This document shows, piece after piece, positions 38,213 through 47,586 of a stretch of DNA of 64,000 bases. Source of the DNA: Sulfurimonas sp. hsl 1-7 (lineage in GTDB: Bacteria; Campylobacterota; Campylobacteria; Campylobacterales; Sulfurimonadaceae); contig NZ_JAUIRR010000001.1 in NCBI RefSeq assembly GCF_030577135.1, positions 535,560 through 599,559 on the forward strand, written 5' to 3'. The first letter of the stretch is position 1; each line of letters opens with the position of its first letter. The notes below the pieces were generated by a model. The model ran no database searches. It had not been told where the DNA came from and worked only from the letters and a program-made list of their open reading frames with translations. The position numbers and the translations under genes are program-made.

Positions 38213-38654
38213 CTCGTAAGACAGGTGCTTTTAGAGCCTTTCCTATTTCTTTAAGAAACCCTTAAAAAAAATTTTACTACAAACAGTTCCTTTTTTTCTA
38301 AATTTTTTTAGTTTTTTATTATTTGTAACACTTTATATTCATTAAATAAATGTAAAAGTTAGTAAATTCAACATCAACTGCCTTACAAGTTCAAATCCAG
38401 TATCTGGATCCACCCTAAATACTCAAATTTCTAGCAATTATTTTTACTTTGTATGTCTATATTGTGCTAAAACATATCTATTTAGATATCCATCAAAAAT
38501 GTAGCTATTTTTGTTTCTATATTTAGCATACATCTGTAAAGTTATAGGAGGTATTTTGTGTGATGTACACGAAGAAAAATTATATGTAAAAGTGAAAGTA
38601 ATACAACTGCTATTAGACATGTTATTTCAATGAACCTTAAGTACTAGTAAAATT
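38213..38654. other. AT-rich non-coding gap between tRNA-Leu and the defence island
   Basis: About 440 bp with no convincing gene. It holds long T and A runs, a palindrome ATATCTA-TT-TAGATAT (38474-38489), and the tRNA-3'-like relic described separately. A good ribosome site (AGGAGG at about 38548) is followed by only a 25-codon frame from TTG, which may be the remnant of a lost gene. The composition is as AT-rich as the island itself. I see no intact integrase. Confidence 0.5.
38389..38412 (+). repeat. Degenerate copy of a tRNA 3' end, possible integration scar
   Basis: GTTCAAATCC...CTGGATCCA has the same length (24 nt) as the true tRNA-Leu 3' end at 38189-38212 and matches at 16 of 24 positions, including GTTCAA, TCC, CTGG and the terminal CCA. 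The T-stem does not pair, so it is not a functional tRNA. Such partial copies often mark an att site of an integrated element. Confidence 0.4.
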
Positions 38655-39704
38655 TTATAAAGTTCCTAAAATTTGCTCTAAAGATATATGTTGTTTTTTA
38701 GCATATTGTTTTAATTGATTTATCAAAGATAAAGTATCTGAAGATTTATGAAACTTGGTAGGACTGAAGTATGTAATAATATAATCTTCAATTAAGTTTC
38801 CTATTTTATACTTTTTTTCTAAGAACATTGCATAACCTATAAATTCACTTTTATCATTATCAAAAAGATTAAGATATTCAAATGCTAAATTTTTCCAGAA
38901 TTTTTCATTTTTAGAACTCTTTTTACCTTCAACTAATAATTGAGTAACATTTTTATACGATTGAAAAACTTTATATCTCTGATTACAAAGGTATCTTCTA
39001 TTTAACCCTAGTAAGTTAATAGTTGTCATTGCTTTAAGTCTTGTACTTCTAGGTGCATTAGGATTTACTTTAATTTTAATATGACAATCCGGTTTTTCAT
39101 AATCTTTATATATAAATAATTCTTCCGGATTATCCTGAAATGGATTAAATAGTAAAGGTTTTTCAGAATCAATTGTGCTTATGTATAATAAACCTTTTCT
39201 TGTATCAAGTTGTTTTTTTAAACTAATAGGGAAAAAGTTTTTTTTTCCATAAGGGATATTATATAAAATTTGATTTGAAACATATACTCCATTCTTTCCT
39301 TGACCTGTATTACAAGCTTCACATGATGGCAATAAGTTTTTTGAATCATCTCCCCATAAAAAATAACCATAATGGCAAATATCTCTATCTTGCTTGAATT
39401 TTGACTGAATATTCATATATTGATATTTGTAACAATCATTATCTAAAAATTCTAATTTAGCTTTAGGTCGATAGTGTTCAACTGTTATTGTCTGATTTCC
39501 TATCCTTGCCCCACAGTAAGCACAACAACCATTAGCTAATTTTCTTATAAAATTTTTATTTGCATCATTTGCATAACCATTGAATGATAAGGAACCAGTT
39601 GAAGATAATATATTTAACATATTATTAAAACGAAACCTACGATTTATGGAACTTGTAAAATTAAGATTATCAGGAATTGGACTTAAATATTTAATCTTTT
39701 TCAT
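38655..39704 (-). CDS. HNH endonuclease, PtuB-like (Septu-type defence)
   Basis: The 349-residue protein has an intact HNH nuclease: CAYC (Cys61/Cys64), VEHYRPK (His77), then [10 protein letters not shown] (Asn123, Cys128, Cys131, Asn132). Next come [11 protein letters not shown] and [19 protein letters not shown], the tail found in PtuB-type and retron-associated HNH proteins. In Septu systems PtuB cuts DNA when its ATPase partner PtuA senses phage. The gene overlaps the upstream ATPase by 14 bp, which fits an obligate pair. It is strongly AT-rich and sits at the tRNA side of the island. The pairing is inferred from motif and gene order. Confidence 0.75.
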   Translation of the reverse strand: MKKIKYLSPIPDNLNFTSSINRRFRFNNMLNILSSTGSLSFNGYANDANKNFIRKLANGCCAYCGARIGNQTITVEHYRPKAKLEFLDNDCYKYQYMNIQSKFKQDRDICHYGYFLWGDDSKNLLPSCEACNTGQGKNGVYVSNQILYNIPYGKKNFFPISLKKQLDTRKGLLYISTIDSEKPLLFNPFQDNPEELFIYKDYEKPDCHIKIKVNPNAPRSTRLKAMTTINLLGLNRRYLCNQRYKVFQSYKNVTQLLVEGKKSSKNEKFWKNLAFEYLNLFDNDKSEFIGYAMFLEKKYKIGNLIEDYIITYFSPTKFHKSSDTLSLINQLKQYAKKQHISLEQILGTL

Positions 39705-41658
39705 ATTCTTGATCCATTTTTCTTAGTATATCTTCAATTTTTTCTCTATTTGGTAATTCTTTACGTGCTAAAAACATATCTACTGTTGATAAAGCTATAA
39801 GTTCCCTATATGATTTTCCAAAAAAACCTGAATTAGCTAATTTTTCAACTTGTTTTTCTACTGTTTCCCATTCTTTATTATTTAAAGCATCATAATAAAT
39901 TTTAAAATTTTCATCATTATCAGATATTGTAGATAGTCCGAATATAGGACTTGTAAGAATCTGTTCAGTAGTCAAATTTTTAACTGAAGGTATGTTATTT
40001 TCAATATAAGTTTTGTCAGCTTTTTTGTTAAGGACTAAAACTTGATCATTTACTATAGATTTTAGAACTAAAGGATCATGAGTTGTAATAATAAACAATA
40101 TTTCTGGAAAAACTTTTTTTAAAGTACTTATAATTTCTTTTTTAAATTTTGGATGAAGATGAAGCTCAATTTCATCTATAAGAACTATAGTTGAAGATAG
40201 CTTACTAAAGTTTAAATCATAATCATTATTGATATTTTCTTCTAAAAGAATACTTTTTAATATTTTATAAAATATAGTAATCAAAGAAGTGTATCCACTA
40301 CTAAAATGCTCAAAATATACTCTATCTTCATGAGAATTATTTGTATACCAATAAACATTATTATGTGAAAGATAAAGCAGATAATTTTGTGGTAAACTTA
40401 ATAAAATTTTTAGTTGACGTACAATCCAATCAATTAAATTATGATTATCTTGGTAATCTTGAAGTAAAGATTCAAAATCTCTAATAGGCTTTTTTGAAAT
40501 TCTATATTCTGATATTTCTATAAGATTATAAACTATTTTAGTTCCATTTCTATGATATCGATGAATATTTTTATCCAGACTAAGGGAATATTTTTCTCCA
40601 TCACTATATTCGATTTCAAATGAAATAAAATCCATATTTTTATCTATTAGATTTCCTAATAAATAATTTCTGCTTTTTAATATAATTTTGAATAATTCTA
40701 AGAGTGTAGATTTACCTACACCATTTTCGCCAAGTATGATTAAATTATTTTTACCATGAAATGTTATCTCTTGAGAAAGTTCAAAATTTCTTAAACCATT
40801 GATTTTTATATGTGTAATACTTGGTAAATCAATCTCATAGCATTCTCGAAGGATTTTTGTATTGAAAAAATGTTTCTCTCTTTGAAAAGTTTTTGTTAAT
40901 GCAAGTATTTCACGATCTTGATAATAAAGGTTATTTAAATTTTTAAATAGCTTTGCGAATGATAGAAAATTATTATCATTTTCGAATTCAACTTCATTCT
41001 CAAAAGTTAAAAAAAATGTATCAAAAAAATGTTCTTTATTCGTAATATTTACATACAGATCACTTATATCTGTATAGCGTACATTTTTCATTAGATTTAA
41101 AAATTCTACTCTTCTTTCAACTAGTTCTTTTCTATTTAAGGAAAATTTATTGATCGTATTAATTGCACGTTTTGTAATACCTTCCAAGTATCCATTACTT
41201 TTATAATTGAAATGTAAAAAGGCAGGTTCGAGTGTGGGTAGTAATATATCTGGTTCAAAATCTAATACTTTTTTTGGATGTTTTCTGGCTATTCCTTGCA
41301 TTTCTGTTATTTTCTTACGAAAATTAATTTGTACCTTACCTGCGTAGTTACAACAAGTATCACAAATTATATAGCTACACCTCCAATCTGAATACATCCA
41401 TAAGTTTATACCACTCTTATCATGTAAAAAAGCGGGTATAACCTTATCTGTTTTACTACCACAGTAAAAACAAAATGTTTCATGTATATCATATCTATGC
41501 AGCATTTTATGAGTATAAACAACCATATCATGATATAGTAAGTCAAAAGAAAATTCTTTTGTAACTTCAAATTGATAAGGGTCATATCCCATAGGAACAG
41601 ATATTGGCATAACTTTCAAGTGCCCTTTATTATATTTAAATATATTAATAGGAAACAA
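39691..41658 (-). CDS. ABC-type ATPase with N-terminal degenerate HNH domain (PtuA-like)
   Basis: The 655-residue protein has two parts. Residues about 60-195 repeat the pattern of the downstream HNH protein: CFYC (63-66), CDTC (99-102), DILLPTLEP and [20 protein letters not shown]. The position of the catalytic His is DKVIPAF and the expected HNH residues are missing. From residue about 280 there is an ABC/AAA ATPase: [13 protein letters not shown] (Walker A, 309-320), FSSGYTSL as signature, [12 protein letters not shown] (Walker B) and the ITTHDP His switch. This resembles PtuA of Septu. TTG at 41658 is the likely start after AAGGA, with a stop just upstream in frame. It follows hsdR by 52 bp on the same strand. 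Confidence 0.72.
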   Translation of the reverse strand: MFPINIFKYNKGHLKVMPISVPMGYDPYQFEVTKEFSFDLLYHDMVVYTHKMLHRYDIHETFCFYCGSKTDKVIPAFLHDKSGINLWMYSDWRCSYIICDTCCNYAGKVQINFRKKITEMQGIARKHPKKVLDFEPDILLPTLEPAFLHFNYKSNGYLEGITKRAINTINKFSLNRKELVERRVEFLNLMKNVRYTDISDLYVNITNKEHFFDTFFLTFENEVEFENDNNFLSFAKLFKNLNNLYYQDREILALTKTFQREKHFFNTKILRECYEIDLPSITHIKINGLRNFELSQEITFHGKNNLIILGENGVGKSTLLELFKIILKSRNYLLGNLIDKNMDFISFEIEYSDGEKYSLSLDKNIHRYHRNGTKIVYNLIEISEYRISKKPIRDFESLLQDYQDNHNLIDWIVRQLKILLSLPQNYLLYLSHNNVYWYTNNSHEDRVYFEHFSSGYTSLITIFYKILKSILLEENINNDYDLNFSKLSSTIVLIDEIELHLHPKFKKEIISTLKKVFPEILFIITTHDPLVLKSIVNDQVLVLNKKADKTYIENNIPSVKNLTTEQILTSPIFGLSTISDNDENFKIYYDALNNKEWETVEKQVEKLANSGFFGKSYRELIALSTVDMFLARKELPNREKIEDILRKMDQEYEKD

Positions 41659-41710
41659 TAATCATCCTTTATTTAATTGTCTTATAATTCATTATGATTT
41701 TTCTTTTCAT

Positions 41711-44071
41711 TTATGCAATTTCCATTTCGTATAAATACTTTTGAAACCCTATAAATGTTTCTCTTATTTCAGGTATTTCCCCTAATACTTGTTTTGCATC
41801 ATCTATTGCGTGATATTTGGTAACTAATAAAGTTGCAAGTCTTTTATCGTCTAACTCTTTTACCCCATTATCCACATACTGTTCAAGTACAAAATCTAAA
41901 AAATCTTGTTTAGCTTTATCGTAATGTGTAATTTTCAATTTTGCTTTAGTAGCACGATCTAATCTTGGTATTAAATCTTTATGATAAGCTATATAGGAGA
42001 GCACATCGTAAAGATCACTATCTTCACCATGGACAATAGCTTTTAAGTCTTCAAGTTGCTCTACAGAATATCCAGCATCACTAAGCTCTTCTAAAAGCCT
42101 TTTTCTTGTATCCGGTATACTCCATATACGTCTTAATTCATCTTCATCTTCAAAAAAATTTGGCATATCATCAAAAAGTCTTTTAACAAATTCTCCAGCA
42201 GATATTGGTTTGCCTTCAGGTGAATAAAACATAGTTTTAACCATTGAGTCAAGATTTCTATAGTTTCCGTCTGATAGTTTTATTTTTATTATCTGTTTTG
42301 GAGGCTTTTCACACACACATGGAATATTACCGCACACTTTACAAGGTTGTTCTTCCGGAGGAGGACATATACAAGGTCTTTCTCCACACACTTTACAAGG
42401 CTCTTTTGGCGGTTTTGGTTTAGGTGTTTCAGGATCTATCGGTTCACCATCCCATTTAGGATCGTGAAAGTGCTTATAAGCATCATAAAAATCATAAATT
42501 GTAAAATAATCTTTACCATCAAAAAGACGTGTACCACGCCCTATTATTTGTTTAAACTCAACCATAGATTTTACACTGCGTAAGAGCACTATATTTTTTA
42601 TTTCCGGAGCATCTACACCGGTACTTAGTTTTCTTGAAGTCGTAAGAATAGTCGGGTATCTTTTTTCATTATCTTGAAAATCACGTAAGTGTTTTTCCCC
42701 ACGTGCTCCATCATCTGCACCTACCCTATGACAATAATCTATATGTTTTTCTTTTACACTCTGATTTATAAGGTTTCTTATAGCCGCTGCATGAGCCTGA
42801 GTCTCACAGAACACAAGAGTTTTTTGAGTTTGGTCTATCATATCCATAAAAAGTTTTACACGATATTTTTCTATATCCATTATCTCAATAATTCTATTTT
42901 GTTCCTCTTTAGTGTATTCTCTGCCCTCTTCTATTTCACCTTCCAAAATCTCATCTTCATCTGTATAAATATAAGTATCACCTGTAGTTGAGATATCTTT
43001 TACTTTAAAAGGGGTAAGGAATCCATCGTTTATCCCCTCTTTTAGTGAGTACTCATAGACAGGTTTTCCAAAGTAAGCATAAGTATCACCGTTTACATCC
43101 CTTTTTGGTGTCGCAGTAAGTCCTAGTTGATATGCAGGACTAAAATACTCTAAAATAGCTCTCCATTCACTCTCATCATTCGCACCGCCTCTGTGACACT
43201 CATCTATAATAATAAAATCAAAGTAGTCCTTAGGGTACTCGCCAAAGTTTGGAGTGTCATTGATTCCTGTCATAAAAGTTTGAAATATAGTAAAAAATAT
43301 AGAACCGTTTTTTGGTACTTTGTTTTTCTTTCTTATCTCACTTGGGTTTATTCTTACAAGTGCATCCTCTTCAAATGCACCAAATGAGTTAAAAGCCTGA
43401 TCGGCTAATATATTTCTATCTGCTAAAAAAAGGATACGCGGTGTTCTTTTAAAATCTTTTTGTAAATTCCAGCGTGAGTGAAATAGTTTCCAAGCTATTT
43501 GAAAAGCGATGGCAGTCTTACCTGTACCAGTTGCAAGAGTTAAAAGAATGTGTTTTTGCTCATTTGCAACGGCTTCAAGCACTCTATTGATGGCATTTGT
43601 CTGATAGTATCTTAGTTGCCACTTCCCACCGCTACTTTCTAAAGGTATTGCAAATAATCTATCTAAAACACTATCCTCTTTTGGATAGGTCATTTGCCAT
43701 AACTCATTTGGCGTTGGAAAGTTTTTTACATCACCCTCTGTTGCTTCATCCATATCTATACCATAGATAGCCAGTCCATTTGTGGAATAGGCATAGCGAA
43801 TCTGTAAACGATCTGCATACTCTTTTGCCTGAGCTACACCCTCGCTGTAGTGAAGATCTCTTTTTTTAGCTTCTATAACTGCTAAGCGTCTGTTTTTATA
43901 GACAAGCACATAATCAGCACGTATAGGGTTTGTTCTTTCTCCGTTATATCCTTTTAATCTTCCTTGACTTATTGGGTACTCTACTTGAATCCTTGAATCT
44001 TCCACAACTCCCCATCCAGCTTCACGCAGTTTAGGGTCTATAAGTTCTAGTCTTGTTTGTGCTTCATTCAT
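41711..44071 (-). CDS. hsdR: Type I restriction enzyme R subunit (EcoEI-like)
   Basis: The 786-residue subunit has a PD-(D/E)XK nuclease at the N-terminus (RADYVLVYKNRRLAVIEAKK, residues about 50-69) and then SF2 translocase motifs: LATGTGKTAIAFQ, IIIDECHRGG (DECH), GLTATPKRD and IGRGTRLFDG. An unusual Cys-rich stretch follows, with PCKVCGERPCIC and PCKVCGNIPCVC in tandem (about residues 570-600), probably two zinc knuckles. The EcoEI-like C-terminal domain completes it. Start ATG overlaps the hsdS stop by 4 bp. With HsdM and HsdS it cuts unmodified foreign DNA far from the site. Confidence 0.9.
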   Translation of the reverse strand: MNEAQTRLELIDPKLREAGWGVVEDSRIQVEYPISQGRLKGYNGERTNPIRADYVLVYKNRRLAVIEAKKRDLHYSEGVAQAKEYADRLQIRYAYSTNGLAIYGIDMDEATEGDVKNFPTPNELWQMTYPKEDSVLDRLFAIPLESSGGKWQLRYYQTNAINRVLEAVANEQKHILLTLATGTGKTAIAFQIAWKLFHSRWNLQKDFKRTPRILFLADRNILADQAFNSFGAFEEDALVRINPSEIRKKNKVPKNGSIFFTIFQTFMTGINDTPNFGEYPKDYFDFIIIDECHRGGANDESEWRAILEYFSPAYQLGLTATPKRDVNGDTYAYFGKPVYEYSLKEGINDGFLTPFKVKDISTTGDTYIYTDEDEILEGEIEEGREYTKEEQNRIIEIMDIEKYRVKLFMDMIDQTQKTLVFCETQAHAAAIRNLINQSVKEKHIDYCHRVGADDGARGEKHLRDFQDNEKRYPTILTTSRKLSTGVDAPEIKNIVLLRSVKSMVEFKQIIGRGTRLFDGKDYFTIYDFYDAYKHFHDPKWDGEPIDPETPKPKPPKEPCKVCGERPCICPPPEEQPCKVCGNIPCVCEKPPKQIIKIKLSDGNYRNLDSMVKTMFYSPEGKPISAGEFVKRLFDDMPNFFEDEDELRRIWSIPDTRKRLLEELSDAGYSVEQLEDLKAIVHGEDSDLYDVLSYIAYHKDLIPRLDRATKAKLKITHYDKAKQDFLDFVLEQYVDNGVKELDDKRLATLLVTKYHAIDDAKQVLGEIPEIRETFIGFQKYLYEMEIA

Positions 44072-45216
44072 ACAAGTTCTCCGCTAAAAGCTTTTTGAAG
44101 TACGGACTTTTTAAGCTCTTCTAGGTTTTGAAGTTTTTGTTGGTAATACTTTTCTAATTGTTTTGTTTGTTCTTTTAAAGAATCTAATTCATGTACAATT
44201 TGTTTTTGTATTGTTGCATTCGTAGGATACACCAGAACTACATCTTTAATTGATGAATTTGAAACAACTGGCTGAGCAGCTTGCCTAGCGTACTGTCTTA
44301 AATTTTTATAATTTAAAAGATAAACTAAAAATGGCTTATAAAAATCAACATACATTTCCGAAACTTGAAAAGCATTATCTGTTAACCATATCTTTTCCTT
44401 TATCAATCTAACATTCCCACAATTAGCACCTACTCTACCAATTATAATATGTTCACCTTCTAAATTAAAGTTATTATGGTTTCCTGTGACACCATTTCCA
44501 CCATAGACATGATAACTACCACTTTGAATCATATTCTTTGATGTTAGTCCATCACCACTTTTAAGCTTAAGACAATTTTTAAATTTCTTTTCTTCCCAGT
44601 CTTCACCTTTTTGTGAAAATATCTCATTTAATCTGCTTTGAAAAAGCTCTTTAGAGTTTTCTATATTTTTTTCAATATTCTCTTTAGCTTTATCTATAGA
44701 TTCAAAAACCTTATCTAGAATCTCTACAATTTGTTTTTGTTGTTCTTCTTTTGGAGCATAAATTGGCAGTTCTCTAACATTTGCAATTTTAACCCTTGGT
44801 CTTGTTGCCCCCTTTTGTTGGGAATTAATTAAATCTTGTGTAATTGGAGAATTTAAGTGGTAACACAAATATTTTGTATTAATTTTTTCTGCTCTTATTC
44901 TAACAGTATCCGCAACAATAAGTCCATCATTAATGTTTTCTACAATTGCTGATGCACCAAGTGGATTACCAAGTTTTGTCATAACTATATCACCTTGTTT
45001 ATATGAATGCCTTTTTAATTCTTCATATTTTTCAGATGTTACATAACTTAAATTTTTTGGTATTATCAAAAATGGTTTGATGTTTTGTATTTTTATAACA
45101 GGAATACCTTCTTCGACAAAGTGTTCTCTCTTAAGATTAGAACCAAAAGGACCATCCACAATATCCTTTTTAAAATCATCACATAAATCTTTTAATAGTG
45201 CTATGTCTTTACTCAT
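44068..45216 (-). CDS. hsdS: Type I restriction-modification specificity subunit
   Basis: The 382-residue protein has two target-recognition domains separated by helical spacers. TRD1 is about 5-160, with the central conserved helix ILDKVFESIDKAKENIEKN; TRD2 is about 205-345, with VHELDSLKEQTKQLEKYYQQKLQNLEELKKSVLQKAFSGEL at the end. These set the bipartite DNA site recognised by the M and R subunits. The site itself cannot be read from sequence. It overlaps hsdM and hsdR by 4 bp each. Confidence 0.88.
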   Translation of the reverse strand: MSKDIALLKDLCDDFKKDIVDGPFGSNLKREHFVEEGIPVIKIQNIKPFLIIPKNLSYVTSEKYEELKRHSYKQGDIVMTKLGNPLGASAIVENINDGLIVADTVRIRAEKINTKYLCYHLNSPITQDLINSQQKGATRPRVKIANVRELPIYAPKEEQQKQIVEILDKVFESIDKAKENIEKNIENSKELFQSRLNEIFSQKGEDWEEKKFKNCLKLKSGDGLTSKNMIQSGSYHVYGGNGVTGNHNNFNLEGEHIIIGRVGANCGNVRLIKEKIWLTDNAFQVSEMYVDFYKPFLVYLLNYKNLRQYARQAAQPVVSNSSIKDVVLVYPTNATIQKQIVHELDSLKEQTKQLEKYYQQKLQNLEELKKSVLQKAFSGELV

Positions 45217-46667
45217 ACCAATTCTTTAATAGAAGCTAATAGTTTATTTGTTTCACTGTCCAAATTTTTAATCTCTTCAAGTATCTGTTTTGGTGTTCTT
45301 AGTTCTACTTCATCAACTACATTTGGATTCTTTACACTCAAATCATAAGTCGTTTCATCTATATCGTGAATATTTACACTCCAAGAGTTATCACTCTCAG
45401 CCTTTGTTTTTTGAAGCTCTATAAACTCTTTCATATCAGAATCATTCAAAGGGTTAGTTTTACCCATATTACGACCAGGGTTTAGTTGGTAGTACCATAT
45501 ATTTTTAGTGGCTTCGCCTTTAGTAAAAAACAACACTACTGTTTTAACGCCCGCTCCCGTAAACGTACCGCTTGGCATATCGAGTATGGTGTGAAGATTA
45601 CAAGATTCAAGTATATGCTTGCGAAGTGCTACTGAAGCGTTATCAGAGTTGCTTAAAATGGTATTTTTTATAACCACAGCACCACGACCACCTGCTTTTA
45701 GTGACTTGATAAAGTGTTGCATAAATAAAAAAGCAGTCTCGCCGGTTTTTATGTCAAAGTTTTGTTGAACCTCTTTGCGCTCTTTTCCGCCAAAAGGTGG
45801 GTTTGCAAGTATTACGTGGTATCTGTCTTTTTCCTGTATGTCTCTTATAGATTCAGCCAAAGTGTTTGTATGCTTGATGTTTGGTGCTTCTATGCCGTGA
45901 AGGATCATGTTCATAATACCTATGACATATGCAAGGTTTTTCTTCTCTTTACCGTAAAATGTTTTTTCTTGTAAAATCTTTAGATTGTCTACGTTTTTAT
46001 TCATACGATCATACATATAGTCATACGCTTCACACAAGAACCCTGCACTACCTACCGCACCATCATAGACCTTCTCGCCTATTTGAGGGTCTATCACGTT
46101 TATCATGGCACGAATCAAAGGTCTTGGAGTGTAGTACTGTCCGCCATTTCTTCCTGCATTTCCCATGTTTTTGATCTTGGTCTCATACAGATGGCTTAAC
46201 TCATGTTTATCTTTGCTTGATTTAAAAGGAAGTTCATCCGCGTATTCAAGTATCTCTCTTAGGTTGTATCCGCTTTGAATCTTATTTTTAAGTTCTGAAA
46301 ATATCTCACCTATTTTATACTCTATAGTTAAAGGATTATCTGTTTTTTGTTTAAACTTTGAGAGGTATGGGAAAAGCTTCAAATCAACAAATTCAACCAA
46401 GTCTTTACCTGTTAGAGCTTTATTGTGATCTAGCTCACCATTTTTATCTTTTGGCATAGCCCAAACATTCCAACGATACTCTTCATCTAGTATGTATGTG
46501 TACTCTTCGCCTGAGAGCTCTTTAATATCTTTTTTTTCTCTTTCTAAATCATCAAGATAGCGTAAAAACATTATCCAAGAAGTTTGTCCTATGTAGTCTA
46601 GCTCACTATCGGCACCTGAATCTTTCCATAAAAGATCATCTATATTTTTAAAAGTTTGTTCGAACAT
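45213..46667 (-). CDS. hsdM: Type I restriction-modification DNA methyltransferase subunit
   Basis: The 484-residue adenine-N6 methyltransferase has an N-terminal helical HsdM domain (FKNIDDLLWKDSGADSELDY). The SAM-binding motif region is GGQYYTPRPLIRAMINVIDP...VYDGAVGSAGFLCEAYDYM, and the catalytic motif IV is ILANPPFGG. It is first of hsdM-hsdS-hsdR, all overlapping by 4 bp. The 3' neighbours are the Septu-like genes, so five defence genes run in one direction. The other boundary of the island is the housekeeping rRNA methyltransferase. Confidence 0.92.
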   Translation of the reverse strand: MFEQTFKNIDDLLWKDSGADSELDYIGQTSWIMFLRYLDDLEREKKDIKELSGEEYTYILDEEYRWNVWAMPKDKNGELDHNKALTGKDLVEFVDLKLFPYLSKFKQKTDNPLTIEYKIGEIFSELKNKIQSGYNLREILEYADELPFKSSKDKHELSHLYETKIKNMGNAGRNGGQYYTPRPLIRAMINVIDPQIGEKVYDGAVGSAGFLCEAYDYMYDRMNKNVDNLKILQEKTFYGKEKKNLAYVIGIMNMILHGIEAPNIKHTNTLAESIRDIQEKDRYHVILANPPFGGKERKEVQQNFDIKTGETAFLFMQHFIKSLKAGGRGAVVIKNTILSNSDNASVALRKHILESCNLHTILDMPSGTFTGAGVKTVVLFFTKGEATKNIWYYQLNPGRNMGKTNPLNDSDMKEFIELQKTKAESDNSWSVNIHDIDETTYDLSVKNPNVVDEVELRTPKQILEEIKNLDSETNKLLASIKELV

Positions 46668-46783
46668 ATTTTTCCTATTTTTATTGTTCTTATTCTATCA
46701 TTTCTAATACAATAAATACTTGAATTTTTTATCAAATGACTCATCACCTAGTAATATTATTTCGCTACATAAATAAAAAACAT

Positions 46784-47563
46784 TTAAGAGTGTATAAGTT
46801 TATACATCATAATAGATGCTGCGACACTCACATTAAAACTTTTAATCCCCTCGACCATTTCTATCTTTACGGTTTTATCGCAAAGATCAAGTATCTCTTT
46901 AGAGATCCCTTTTCCCTCGTGTCCCATAATTAAGACCCATTTTTCGGGTACTTCGAGTTTTGCCAACTCTATAGACTCATTGGTAACTTCAGCTGCTAAA
47001 ATAGTATAACCAGCTTGTTTGAGAACTTCAATGGTTTCAATGATATTTTCATAGATATGTATCTGCAACTTAGAAACATACCCCATAGACACACGGAGAG
47101 ATCGTCGTGAATAAGGGTGAGGTCCTTGTTTGGGAAGGAGATAAGAGTTTACCCCTAAAGCAGCAGCAGATCGGGCGATGGAACCGACATTTTGTGTAGA
47201 TGAGATTTCATCTAGCATTATTATTTTATCGCCTAATGCCTCTAAGGGTGTAGGCTCGGGACGAATGCCGTGCATCATCGCATTATGGTGTACAGTATGA
47301 CCTACAATACTTTCAAGTTCTTTTTTAGTAGCGACATATAACTTTTCTATATCTTTTTTTCGTATTAGATCCTCAAACTCTTCATAGTACTCTTTTGTCG
47401 ATAAAATACTTTTAATCTTTAGATCGGATTCGAGCAGTAGATTTATCACTTTTGGTGAATCGGCAATAAAGCTATTATCTTGGGTAAATGCATTGTCTCG
47501 TAACTGTTTATAGAGCTGTAATTCAGGAATATTTACATCCTCAATCTCAATTAAATTCAACAT
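46784..47563 (-). CDS. SpoU-family RNA 2'-O-methyltransferase
   Basis: The protein (about 259 residues) has a small N-terminal substrate-binding domain and the SPOUT knot: LDEISSTQNVGSIARSAAALGVNSYLLPKQGPHPYSRRSLRVSMG, VLIMGHEGKGISKEIL and IEMVEGIKSFNVSVAASIMMYKL. These are motifs 1-3 of the TrmH/RlmB group. It methylates a ribose 2'-OH in rRNA or tRNA; the exact base is not readable. The ATG at 47563 follows GGTGGA and was preferred to one six codons upstream. It follows tex by about 23 bp. Confidence 0.82.
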   Translation of the reverse strand: MLNLIEIEDVNIPELQLYKQLRDNAFTQDNSFIADSPKVINLLLESDLKIKSILSTKEYYEEFEDLIRKKDIEKLYVATKKELESIVGHTVHHNAMMHGIRPEPTPLEALGDKIIMLDEISSTQNVGSIARSAAALGVNSYLLPKQGPHPYSRRSLRVSMGYVSKLQIHIYENIIETIEVLKQAGYTILAAEVTNESIELAKLEVPEKWVLIMGHEGKGISKEILDLCDKTVKIEMVEGIKSFNVSVAASIMMYKLIHS

Positions 47564-47586
47564 CTTTTTTCCACCTATCATTTTTT

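Noticed and set aside
38389..38412. A second intact tRNA gene
   Set aside because: The T-stem does not pair and no 5' half or anticodon arm can be folded upstream; kept only as a possible relic.
38213..41658. Retron with ATPase and HNH effectors
   Set aside because: The ATPase-HNH pair resembles retron effectors, but no reverse transcriptase gene or msr/msd-like inverted repeats are found in or near the island.
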